NCBI GenBank assembly: GCA_019116965.1
Contig: DXAT01000012.1
Span: 1 to 36,864 of the forward strand
DNA length: 36,864 nt
Direction of reading: 5' to 3'
Source of the DNA: Candidatus Coprenecus pullistercoris
GTDB taxonomy: Bacteria; Bacteroidota; Bacteroidia; Bacteroidales; UBA932
Position 1 is the first letter of the stretch; every line of letters starts with the position of its first letter. The notes under the pieces were generated by a model. It saw only the letters and a list, made by a program, of their open reading frames with translations, was not told the origin of the DNA and searched no databases. The translations under genes were made by a program, and so were the position numbers. Positions 16,446-24,722 of this stretch are shown one piece after another.

Positions 16446-17675
16446 TCACTCATGCCGCAGGCATATCACCGCATCGAGAGCCGATGCCCTTGAAGCCGGC
16501 AAATAGCCTGAAAGAAGCCCTACGGCCATGCACAGCAGCACAGCTGACAGCATCCACCCCCAAGGAATCACAAATACGGCTTCCATCACGGCCGCTGTGA
16601 TATTGCCCGCCGCAAGCCCGGTCAGAATACCGGCCACTCCTCCGGCCTCGCAGATAAGAACGGCCTCCACGAGAAACTGAGTCCGTATCGCCGATGCCGA
16701 GGCTCCCAACGCTTTACGCGTACCTATCTCCACAGTCCTCTCTTTCACGGACACGAGCATTATGTTCATCAGGCTCACGGCCGCTCCGGCGATAGTTATC
16801 AGCCCTATGACCACAGCAGCCGCGGTCAGCGTCCCCATGACCGAGTCGAGTTCCTGCATCACCGTCTCATTCCTCACTATGAGAAAATCATCCTCATCCG
16901 CCGGAGAAAGCCTCCGCACGGCACGCATCACATTTCTCACCTCATTCATGGCCGTCTCCCGGTCTATTCCGGCATCAGGAAGCACTCCTATAGTAAAATC
17001 CGGCACTCCGTCCGTCATCACGGCGGGCGGACATGTATACGGAACCAGCACCGCATCATCCATACCGCCGTCCGCCGTGCTGCCTGTTTTCTCAGCCACA
17101 CCGGCCACCGTATAAAATGCTCCGCAGACCTTGACCCGACAGCCGGCCGGAGAGTGGTTTCCGAAAAGATCCACGGCCACATTGCGGCCTATGACACAGC
17201 ACGGACGGCCGCTTGCGACATCCTCCCCGAGCAACGCGCGCCCCTCCTCAACTCCTATTCTGTGAAAATCCATGTAACTTTCGTCCACTGCCAGAACCCT
17301 TACCGTCGGCAGTGTGACCGCCGCATCCGCCTCCACCCTCGCATGCTCCGCGACGGACGCATACAGCGTGACCGAAGCCGGCGTACCGAGATACCGGGAA
17401 AACAGTTCCGCCTGCCTCATGGTGATTTCCTTCGGGCCTCGCCTCCGGACACGGTCAGCCGCAATGGTTTCCGACGACCTGAGGCTGAGCGAGCCGGCCC
17501 CGAGACGGCCGTATGCATCCTCCAATGTGGCGTTCATGGCGTCCACAGCCGTAAGTATCCCCACGAGGGATGTGATTCCGAGTGCGATAACCGCTATGGT
17601 CAATGATGTTCTGAGTCTGTTGGTCCGGACGGACCTCCATGCCGTATCTGCCTGCTCCGCTATTCTCCTCCACAT
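16446..17675 (-). CDS. MacB-like ABC transporter permease (FtsX family), without adjacent ATPase
   Basis: The 409-residue protein has the MacB layout. An N-terminal helix (about 22-44) follows the RTNRLRTSLTIAVIALGI motif. A periplasmic MacB core domain covers about 50-270, and three C-terminal helices follow, including the VKERTVEIGTRKALGAS segment that couples to an ATPase. Family members form type VII ABC complexes that move lipoproteins, peptides or toxins outward or do mechanotransmission. No ATP-binding subunit or membrane-fusion protein is encoded next to it; both neighbours are unrelated. Substrate is unknown. Its promoter probably lies in 17676-17740, where a near-consensus TATTTTTA sits at 17701-17708 (minus strand). 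Confidence 0.87.
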   Translation of the reverse strand: MWRRIAEQADTAWRSVRTNRLRTSLTIAVIALGITSLVGILTAVDAMNATLEDAYGRLGAGSLSLRSSETIAADRVRRRGPKEITMRQAELFSRYLGTPASVTLYASVAEHARVEADAAVTLPTVRVLAVDESYMDFHRIGVEEGRALLGEDVASGRPCCVIGRNVAVDLFGNHSPAGCRVKVCGAFYTVAGVAEKTGSTADGGMDDAVLVPYTCPPAVMTDGVPDFTIGVLPDAGIDRETAMNEVRNVMRAVRRLSPADEDDFLIVRNETVMQELDSVMGTLTAAAVVIGLITIAGAAVSLMNIMLVSVKERTVEIGTRKALGASASAIRTQFLVEAVLICEAGGVAGILTGLAAGNITAAVMEAVFVIPWGWMLSAVLLCMAVGLLSGYLPASRASALDAVICLRHE

Positions 17676-17729
17676 AACTCAATCAGATTTTATTATGGCG
17701 TAAAAATAGGAAATATTCTCTAATTGACA

Positions 17730-17737
17730 TACCTTTG
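17730..17737 (+). promoter_or_regulatory. Putative -7 element for rluB-era
   Basis: TACCTTTG matches TAnnTTTG exactly and lies 29 nt before the rluB ATG. A clear -33 element is not visible. Confidence 0.5.
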
Positions 17738-17766
17738 CAGCCGCATTTAACAAAAAGATTTTCATA

Positions 17767-18786
17767 ATGAGACCACGTATCAAGAGATCATCCACCCGTG
17801 ACGGGCATGATCAGGCACACCACGAGACATTCAACGGCAGGCCCGACAGGGATAACCGCCGTCAGCCGGGCCAACATGGCCGTCCAGGCCGTCCGGGCCG
17901 CAGCGGCAACGACAGCAGGAAATTCAACGGTCATAAGGAAGGCCCTGACCGCAGACGCGGAGACGGATTCAAGAACAGAGGAGATGTACGCAGGGACAAC
18001 AGAAGGAGAGCGTCCGCCCCGGCTACGCTTCCGCAGCCGCGTGTGCAGCACATACAAAAAGAGGAGGACGGACTCATCCGCCTCAACAAATTCATCGCCA
18101 ACTCAGGTGTGTGCTCACGCCGTGAGGCAGACGAGTACATCGCCGCCGGCCTGGTCAGCGTCAACGGCGAGGTGGTAACGGGCATGGGCGTTAAAGTGAA
18201 ACCGGGAGACGATGTACGCTTCAACGGAGAGAGGCTGCGCGGAGAGAAGAAAGTATATGTCCTGCTCAACAAGCCCAAGGACTATGTAACCACTCTGAGC
18301 GATCCGCACGCAGAGAAAAATGTGATGCAGCTCATAAGCCGCACCCTGTGCCCCGAAAGGATATTCCCTGTAGGACGGCTCGACAAGTCAACCACCGGAG
18401 TGCTGCTGCTCACCAACGACGGGGAGATTGCGGAAAGGCTGACCCACCCCTCCTACCAGAAAAAGAAGATATACCAGGTAACCCTTGACAAGAATGTAAA
18501 GCAGCAGGATATGGACAGGCTGGTGGACGGCGTGTCCCTTGACGACGGTCCAGCCTACGCTGACGAGGTGGCCTACAACGGCGACACCCGAGATGTGGTC
18601 GGCATCGAGATACACTCAGGCCGCAACCGTATAGTCCGCCGTATGTTCGAGGCCCTCGGATACAGAGTCCGCAAGCTGGACAGAGTATACTTTGCCGGCC
18701 TTACGAAAAAAGGGCTGAAACGCGGGCAGTGGAGATTCCTCAGCGAGGAGGAGGTAAATATCCTGAAGAACAATTTCTATGAGTAA
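17767..18786 (+). CDS. rluB: RsuA/RluB-family 23S rRNA pseudouridine synthase with disordered N-terminal extension
   Basis: Residues 1-100 are a low-complexity Arg/Gly/Asp/Asn-rich region, likely disordered and RNA-binding. An S4 domain follows (about 103-150, starting IRLNKFIANSGVCSRREAD), then the RsuA/RluB catalytic domain with GRLDKSTTGVLLL (203-215) and catalytic Asp206. The family isomerises a uridine in the large-subunit rRNA peptidyl-transferase region (RluB) or in 16S rRNA (RsuA). The size and S4 domain favour RluB. It overlaps era by 8 nt, so the two ribosome-related genes are probably co-translated. Confidence 0.9.
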   Translation: MRPRIKRSSTRDGHDQAHHETFNGRPDRDNRRQPGQHGRPGRPGRSGNDSRKFNGHKEGPDRRRGDGFKNRGDVRRDNRRRASAPATLPQPRVQHIQKEEDGLIRLNKFIANSGVCSRREADEYIAAGLVSVNGEVVTGMGVKVKPGDDVRFNGERLRGEKKVYVLLNKPKDYVTTLSDPHAEKNVMQLISRTLCPERIFPVGRLDKSTTGVLLLTNDGEIAERLTHPSYQKKKIYQVTLDKNVKQQDMDRLVDGVSLDDGPAYADEVAYNGDTRDVVGIEIHSGRNRIVRRMFEALGYRVRKLDRVYFAGLTKKGLKRGQWRFLSEEEVNILKNNFYE

Positions 18787-19663
18787 CACTCCGCACCGCT
18801 CGGGATTCGTCAATATCATCGGAAATCCCAATGTGGGCAAGTCCACCCTGATGAATGCCCTCGTAGGCGAGCGTCTGTCCATCATCACATCCAAGGCACA
18901 GACCACCAGACACAGAATCATGGGCATAGTCAACGGGGAAGACTACCAGATCGTCTACTCCGACACCCCCGGAATACTCAAGCCGGCCTACAGCCTGCAG
19001 CGCAGCATGATGGACTATGTAGACACGGCCATATCCGATGCCGACATCATACTCTATGTGACCGATGTGGTGGAGAAATGGGACAAGAACCGGGAATATG
19101 TGGACCGGCTGAGCGGCGTGGGCTGCCCGGTCATCATCGTAGTCAACAAGATAGACATCAGCGACCAGGAGACTGTGTCGGCCTTGACGGACAGATGGGC
19201 CCGAGCCGTACCGGCAGCGGAGATATTCGCAGTATCGGCTCTTGAGAGATTCGGTCTCGAGCCGGTGTTCAACCGCATCATCAGCCTTCTGCCCGAAGGA
19301 GAGCCGTGGTACGACAAGGACTTCTTCACGGACAGGAACCTGCGTTTCTTCGCATCCGAGATTATCCGTGAGAAGATTCTCAACAATTACGACAAGGAGA
19401 TACCCTACTGCACCGAAGTGGTCATAGAGGAGTTCAAGGAAAACGGAGACCGCTATGATATCCGTGCCGTCATCAACGTCATGCGTGACTCACAGAAAGG
19501 CATCATCATAGGCCGCGGAGGCAGTGCCCTTAAGCGCATAGGCACCCAGGCCCGCATAGACATGGAGGACTTTTTCCAGAAAAAAGTATTTCTCCAGATG
19601 TATGTAAAGGTTGATCAGCACTGGAGGGACGACAAGAGAAAACTGACTGCCTTCGGATATTGA
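18779..19663 (+). CDS. era: GTPase Era
   Basis: The 294-residue protein has the G1 loop GNPNVGKST (15-23), G3 DTPG (62-65), G4 NKID (123-126) and a C-terminal KH RNA-binding domain (about 205-285) with the motif GIIIGRGGSALKRIG. Era binds the 3' end of 16S rRNA and checks 30S subunit maturation. The start overlaps the end of rluB, and the next gene parC has its own promoter in the 60-bp gap. Confidence 0.96.
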   Translation: MSNTPHRSGFVNIIGNPNVGKSTLMNALVGERLSIITSKAQTTRHRIMGIVNGEDYQIVYSDTPGILKPAYSLQRSMMDYVDTAISDADIILYVTDVVEKWDKNREYVDRLSGVGCPVIIVVNKIDISDQETVSALTDRWARAVPAAEIFAVSALERFGLEPVFNRIISLLPEGEPWYDKDFFTDRNLRFFASEIIREKILNNYDKEIPYCTEVVIEEFKENGDRYDIRAVINVMRDSQKGIIIGRGGSALKRIGTQARIDMEDFFQKKVFLQMYVKVDQHWRDDKRKLTAFGY

Positions 19664-19691
19664 CACACGGCATTTTTCCGAAATATTTTTT

Positions 19692-19699
19692 TATTTTTG
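19692..19699 (+). promoter_or_regulatory. Putative -7 element for parC
   Basis: TATTTTTG matches TAnnTTTG and lies 24 nt upstream of the parC ATG, inside a T-rich stretch. The -33 region is poor. Confidence 0.45.
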
Positions 19700-19723
19700 C
19701 CGCATAGGTAAACACTGAACAAG

Positions 19724-22495
19724 ATGAGCAGAGAAGACGAAGACATAGATGATGTAGTGGCGGAGGACACCGGGGACGGCAGCACCTCCTCCGGTCAGTT
19801 CGACAAGGTTATTTCCGACGGAACCAAAAAATACAAACTCTCGGGCATGTACAGGGAGTGGTTTTTGGACTACGCCTCCTATGTCATCCTCGAAAGGGCC
19901 GTTCCGCACATAGAGGACGGGCTCAAGCCTGTCCAGCGCAGGATACTCCACGCGATGAAGCAGGAGGATGACGGACGCTTCAACAAAGTCGCAAGCCTCG
20001 TCGGAGCCACCATGCCCTACCATCCTCACGGAGACGCATCCATCAAGGACGCCCTCGTCCAGCTGGGCCAGAAGGATCTGCTCATTGACTGCCAGGGAAA
20101 CTGGGGCAATATCCTCACCGGAGATCCGGCCGCTGCCGGCAGGTACATCGAGGCCCGCCTCACCCCTTTCGCCAACGAGGTTCTGTACAACCCCAAGCTC
20201 ACCGAATGGGTCAACTCCTACGACGGACGCAACCAGGAGCCGGTCAACCTGCCCGTCAAGTTTCCGCTCCTGCTCGCCCAGGGTTCGGAAGGCATAGCCG
20301 TCGGACTTGCCTGCAAGATCCTGCCTCACAATTTCAACGAACTCATAGACGCCTCCATAGCCGTCCTCAAGGGAGAGGAATTCAATCTTGAGCCCGATTT
20401 CCCCACAGGAGGTTTCGCCGACACATCCGCCTACAACAGAGGACTGCGCGGAGGCCGTATCAGAGTAAGGGCCAACATCCAGAAAATAAACAAGAACACC
20501 CTGGCCATCACTGAGATTCCATACGGCACCACCACCGGAGAACTGATGGAGTCCATAATCAAGGCCAATGACAAGGGCAAGATCAAGATACGCAAGATAG
20601 ACGACAATACTGCCGAGAACGCCGAGATCATCATCCAGCTCTACAGCGACACCTCGCCGGACAAGACCATAGATGCGCTCTATGCCTTTACGGACTGCGA
20701 GGTCAGCATCTCTCCAAACACCTGCGTCATCAAGGACAAGCGTCCGCAGTTCATGGGTGTCGACGACATTCTTAGGGACAATACAGAGCGCACGCGCGAG
20801 CTGATGCGCCGCGAGCTGACCATCCGCCTCGGCGAGGTGGAGACCGAGTGGCACTACACCTCCCTTGAGAAAATATTCTTCGAGAACCGCGTCTACAAGA
20901 TTCTCGAAAACGACGCCCGCAGCTGGGAGCATCAGCTTGAGGATGTAAAGACAGCCATGCAGGCTTACCGCCATCTGCTGCGCAGGGATATCTCCGACGA
21001 GGACATCCAGCGCCTGGTCGAGAAGCCGGTCCGCAAGATATCGAAGTTCGACATAAAGGCCGTCAACGAGAAAATCCGGAGCATAGAGGAGAAAGAGGCC
21101 GCCATACGGAACAGTCTCGAGCACCTCACCCAATACTGCATCGACTACTTTACCGCGCTCAAGGCCAAATACGGAGCCAAGCATCCCCGCCGCACCAAGA
21201 TCATATCCTTCGAGGACATTGAGGCCGTCAAGGTCGTAGCCAACAACGCCAAGCTGTACCTCAACCGCTCCGAAGGATTCATCGGCACTTCGGCCAAGAA
21301 GATTGAGGATGCCGAGTATGTCTGCGACTGCTCCGACATAGACGAAGTGATAGTGTTCTTGAAGGACGGCCGGTACACTCTCAGGAAGATATCCGACAAA
21401 CAGTTTGTCGAGAAAGGCATCATGCACGCCGCCGTCTTCAAGCGCGGAGACACCCGTACCGTCTACAACGCCATCTACCGCGACGGCAAGGACGGATACA
21501 TGCTTGCCAAGCGCTTCTCGGTTCCGAGCATCATCCGTGACCGCTGGTACGACCTGACAAAAGGCACCCCCGGCTCCCAGGTATTCTGGTTCAGCGCCAA
21601 CCCCAACGGAGAGGCCGAGACTGTCAAGATATATCTGCGTAACCGGCAGAAACTCAAGAAACTCATCCTTGAATTTGACTTCGCGTCCCTGGCCATCAAA
21701 GGACGCGGCTCCATGGGCAATCTCGTAACCAAGCATCCTGTCCAGAAGATCCTTCTCAAGTCCGCCGGAATCTCCACGATAGGCGGAAAGCAGATGTGGT
21801 TCGACCACGACATAGACAGGCTCAATGAGGACGGACGAGGCAGGCTTTTGGGTGAGTTCCGTGGTGACGAGCATATATTAGCCGTATGCAAGGACGGATC
21901 ATTCTACACCACCGGTCTGGACCTTAGCACCCGGTTCCAGGGAGACCTGCTGATAGTGGAGAAGTTCGACCCGGACAAGGTGTTCACCGCCATTTACTGG
22001 GACAAGGCATCCGGATATTACTACATCAAGCGGTTCTGCTTCGAGATAAGCGACAACACTGCCCAGAACTTCATTCCGGCCGATGAAGGCGCCCGCCTGA
22101 TAGCCGTATCCGAAGACCGCTGGCCATCCGTCAATGTGGAATTCATCCCTTCCGGCAACAAACCCAAGGAACCGGCTGTCATCGACGCCGATGAATTTAT
22201 AGGAGTCAAGAGCTTCAGGGCCAAAGGCAAGCGTGCCGGAGAGAAGATATCTTCCATAGCATTCGGAGAGCCTTTAGTCAAGGACTACGGAGAAGATGAG
22301 GAGGAGCCAGTCTATTCCCTGGATGTGCCCGACGCACCTGAGGAAGGCACTGTCACGGACAGTTCCGACAGTGACAGTCCGGCATCCGTTTCCGGAGAAG
22401 ACGGGCACAAGGCAGGAGATATCGTCGAGTTGAACATCGATATTCCCCAGTCCTACAGCAACGGGGACGACAGCGATGAACCTACTTTATTCTAA
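19724..22495 (+). CDS. parC: DNA topoisomerase IV subunit A (GyrA/ParC family)
   Basis: The 923-residue protein has the breakage-reunion domain with GLKPVQRRIL (66-75), YHPHGDAS (99-106) and the catalytic tyrosine in GRYIEARLTPFA (Tyr141). A coiled-coil/tower region and a C-terminal beta-propeller (about 540-850) follow. It fits the Bacteroidetes ParC type rather than GyrA because the GyrA-box QRRGGKG is not seen. At the position matching E. coli GyrA Ser83 it has Ala105, while Asp109 matches Asp87. The last 70 residues are an acidic Ser/Asp-rich tail. With ParE, which is not in this window, it decatenates daughter chromosomes. aroK follows 6 nt downstream. Confidence 0.93.
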   Translation: MSREDEDIDDVVAEDTGDGSTSSGQFDKVISDGTKKYKLSGMYREWFLDYASYVILERAVPHIEDGLKPVQRRILHAMKQEDDGRFNKVASLVGATMPYHPHGDASIKDALVQLGQKDLLIDCQGNWGNILTGDPAAAGRYIEARLTPFANEVLYNPKLTEWVNSYDGRNQEPVNLPVKFPLLLAQGSEGIAVGLACKILPHNFNELIDASIAVLKGEEFNLEPDFPTGGFADTSAYNRGLRGGRIRVRANIQKINKNTLAITEIPYGTTTGELMESIIKANDKGKIKIRKIDDNTAENAEIIIQLYSDTSPDKTIDALYAFTDCEVSISPNTCVIKDKRPQFMGVDDILRDNTERTRELMRRELTIRLGEVETEWHYTSLEKIFFENRVYKILENDARSWEHQLEDVKTAMQAYRHLLRRDISDEDIQRLVEKPVRKISKFDIKAVNEKIRSIEEKEAAIRNSLEHLTQYCIDYFTALKAKYGAKHPRRTKIISFEDIEAVKVVANNAKLYLNRSEGFIGTSAKKIEDAEYVCDCSDIDEVIVFLKDGRYTLRKISDKQFVEKGIMHAAVFKRGDTRTVYNAIYRDGKDGYMLAKRFSVPSIIRDRWYDLTKGTPGSQVFWFSANPNGEAETVKIYLRNRQKLKKLILEFDFASLAIKGRGSMGNLVTKHPVQKILLKSAGISTIGGKQMWFDHDIDRLNEDGRGRLLGEFRGDEHILAVCKDGSFYTTGLDLSTRFQGDLLIVEKFDPDKVFTAIYWDKASGYYYIKRFCFEISDNTAQNFIPADEGARLIAVSEDRWPSVNVEFIPSGNKPKEPAVIDADEFIGVKSFRAKGKRAGEKISSIAFGEPLVKDYGEDEEEPVYSLDVPDAPEEGTVTDSSDSDSPASVSGEDGHKAGDIVELNIDIPQSYSNGDDSDEPTLF

Positions 22496-22501
22496 TATCA
22501 G

Positions 22502-22999
22502 ATGATTATTTCTCTCATAGGATTCATGGCGGCCGGCAAGACGACCTTGGGCCGGGAACTTTCCGCCAAGTTAGGCGCTCCGATGATAGATACCGACGCC
22601 TACATAGAAGAACGGGAGGGCAAGACCATATCCGAAATATTCGCTTCGGAAGGAGAGTCCGGCTTCCGCAGCATCGAGGAAGAATGCATGGAGGACATCC
22701 TGGAAGAGCACATCTCACAGCATCCCGAGACCATAGAGGACATGACCCGCTGCACATTGGTGCTGTCCCTCGGTGGAGGCATCGTCACGACTCCCGGCTG
22801 CCGTGACCTGATATCCCGATTCACATACTGCGTCTATGTCAAGGCCGACACAGACACTCTGTTCGACCGCCTGTCCAAGGACACCGGCGGCCGCGCGCTC
22901 CTCGAGAACCGCGGCAACGCCTCACTGCGGCAGGTCATCGAGCACCTGTACAAGGAACGCGAGCCACTCTACGAATCCCTCGCCCGCACCACCGTCTGA
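22502..22999 (+). CDS. aroK: Shikimate kinase, short C-terminus
   Basis: The 165-residue kinase has the P-loop GFMAAGKTT (7-15), the shikimate-binding DTDAYIEE (31-38), a GFRSIEEE helix and the SLGGGIV motif. It phosphorylates shikimate at the 3-hydroxyl in the chorismate pathway. It ends abruptly at REPLYESLARTTV, where other members continue for roughly 20-30 residues. About a dozen extra residues precede the GGG motif. The stop is 3 nt from the end of convergent aroE. The lid and adenine-binding Arg region appears present, so activity is plausible. Confidence 0.9.
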   Translation: MIISLIGFMAAGKTTLGRELSAKLGAPMIDTDAYIEEREGKTISEIFASEGESGFRSIEEECMEDILEEHISQHPETIEDMTRCTLVLSLGGGIVTTPGCRDLISRFTYCVYVKADTDTLFDRLSKDTGGRALLENRGNASLRQVIEHLYKEREPLYESLARTTV

Positions 23000-23002
23000 C
23001 CC

Positions 23003-23899
23003 TCAGATAATGTCGGGGCCGAGGACGATACGGTAGGTGGCGAGAGCCTGGAGACGGAGCCAGACAAGACCGGAGATGTAGCGGCGGCAGAGGACTCTGT
23101 CCAGACAGGGAGATTTGTAGGAGGCTTCAATGATCAGCTTATCTGCGAAGATATCCGGCTGACCGCCCGGAAAACTGCGGAGAATCTCCTCCGAACCAGG
23201 GCCCGGCAAGGCATTGATCAACACATCGGAATCCATTATCGCCGAAACCATATCCGCCAATCTTATAGCCGTCACATTCCCCGGCCTTTCCGACCGGGTA
23301 TCCGGGATATGCCTGCTGAACGAGCGGAGATGTGAGGCAAAATCCTGTGCGCGGCTGATGGTACGGTTACAGATGCAGACCTGCATACCGGCCATATATG
23401 CTGCAGCCGCAGCTGCCTTACCGGCTCCGCCACAGCCAAGCACCAGCACCCTGATACGGCTGGCAGGTCCGGGAAACTCATCGCGCAGAATCTTCATTAC
23501 CGCCTCATAGTCCGTATTGTACGCCACTATGCACTCATGTCCGCCGTTAAGCCCGGTCAATGACTGTGAATCCGCACCGGATATGGAATCGCATACGGTA
23601 AAGCGGCTTTTCACCAGCAGGTTGGAGGCCTGGCAGAGCCCGGCTGAACGGTCGCGGACATCTGCTGCGCGGAATGCCTCCTCCTTGAACGGAGCGGTGA
23701 CATTGACGGCGATAAAATCGCGCAGAAACGCGGCATATGCGTCGGAAAAGTTATCGCGCTCAATCAAGTCATAATTCCAGCGCGACAGGATATCCGGCCT
23801 GTCAGCGAAATACTCCCGGAAGAGCGCGGGACTCAGACTGTGTCCTATGGGATTGCCTATAAGGCCTATCCGCTGGCGGTCAGCCGTATTATTCTCCAT
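23003..23899 (-). CDS. aroE: Shikimate dehydrogenase
   Basis: I chose the ATG at 23897-23899 because the family motif starts just after it (IGLIGNPIGHSLSP). A longer frame to 23974 would add 25 unrelated residues that overlap the upstream methyltransferase gene. The 298-residue enzyme has the shikimate-binding SLSP (21-24), catalytic Lys72 in NVTAPFK, NTD (128-130) and the NADP-binding GCGGAGKA (155-162). About 33 residues separate ASNLL from YNTD, longer than usual, suggesting a loop insertion. It reduces 3-dehydroshikimate with NADPH. It overlaps trmH by 11 nt, and it faces aroK, its pathway neighbour, tail to tail. Confidence 0.92.
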   Translation of the reverse strand: MENNTADRQRIGLIGNPIGHSLSPALFREYFADRPDILSRWNYDLIERDNFSDAYAAFLRDFIAVNVTAPFKEEAFRAADVRDRSAGLCQASNLLVKSRFTVCDSISGADSQSLTGLNGGHECIVAYNTDYEAVMKILRDEFPGPASRIRVLVLGCGGAGKAAAAAAYMAGMQVCICNRTISRAQDFASHLRSFSRHIPDTRSERPGNVTAIRLADMVSAIMDSDVLINALPGPGSEEILRSFPGGQPDIFADKLIIEASYKSPCLDRVLCRRYISGLVWLRLQALATYRIVLGPDII

Positions 23900-24722
23900 A
23901 ACGGTCGGATTGACGGACAGCATGGCGCTGCCGGAGAGCTTCGTAACAGAGGATGGCCATGGAGACCGAGACATTGAGCGAGTCTATCCCGCCCAACATC
24001 GGTATGCGGATATGAGCGTCGGCGGCCCGTCTCCAGATGTCCGACAGTCCGTCGGCCTCGGTGCCGAAGACCAAAGCGGTTCCCCCTGTCATATCGGTAT
24101 CATAATAGAGCCGCGAATCCTGGAGCTGAGCCGTAAGAATACGGATACCACGGGCCTTTAGCCAGGATATGGCTTCCGCTGATGTACATACGGCGATATT
24201 GCGGGTAAACACTCCGCCGAGACTGGCACGGATAAGGTTAGGGTTGTAAAGGTCTGTCTGGGGATCGCAGACTATGACAGCCGAGACCCCGGAAGCATCG
24301 GCTGTACGGAGCATGGCCCCGAGATTGCCGGGCTTCTCTACGGACTCTACGACAACGATCAGGGGATTGTCTCCGAGGCCATTGCAGTCCAGGGCCCCCA
24401 GCGAGCGGTCCCTCGCACTGCCGCAGACCACTGCGAGAAGTCCCTCGGTGCCGCCCCGGTAGGCCATTTTCCCATACACGGCTTCGGACACCTCGAATAT
24501 CATCACTTCTTCGGGAGGAATGGGGAAGTGCCGGCAGAGTGCAGGACAATAGAACACCGACCGGAGACGGAAGCCGCTCTCCACGCAGCGTTCCACTTCA
24601 CGCCTGCCCTCCACGACAAACAGCCCCTTCTCCCGACGGAGAGAGGAGCTGCTCTGAAGGGCCGTCACCTCCTTGACCTTAGGGTTCTGGAGGGAGGTTA
24701 TGGTCTCAATGCTATTTCTCAT
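23889..24722 (-). CDS. TrmH/SpoU-family RNA 2'-O-methyltransferase
   Basis: The start at 24720-24722 ([19 protein letters not shown]) is preferred; an ATG seven codons upstream is possible but deepens the overlap with lysS. The 277-residue protein has an N-terminal substrate-binding domain ([16 protein letters not shown]) and the three SpoU motifs: [24 protein letters not shown] and [18 protein letters not shown]. These build the trefoil knot that binds S-adenosylmethionine. The rRNA or tRNA target cannot be told from sequence; the layout resembles RlmB/TsnR-like 23S rRNA enzymes. It overlaps lysS by 11 nt and aroE by 11 nt. Confidence 0.9.
   Translation of the reverse strand: MRNSIETITSLQNPKVKEVTALQSSSSLRREKGLFVVEGRREVERCVESGFRLRSVFYCPALCRHFPIPPEEVMIFEVSEAVYGKMAYRGGTEGLLAVVCGSARDRSLGALDCNGLGDNPLIVVVESVEKPGNLGAMLRTADASGVSAVIVCDPQTDLYNPNLIRASLGGVFTRNIAVCTSAEAISWLKARGIRILTAQLQDSRLYYDTDMTGGTALVFGTEADGLSDIWRRAADAHIRIPMLGGIDSLNVSVSMAILCYEALRQRHAVRQSDRYGE

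Noticed and set aside
19691-21874. A 727-codon open frame antisense to parC
   Set aside because: It runs opposite a clearly conserved topoisomerase gene, has no recognisable domain, and arises from the high-GC codon pattern of the true frame.
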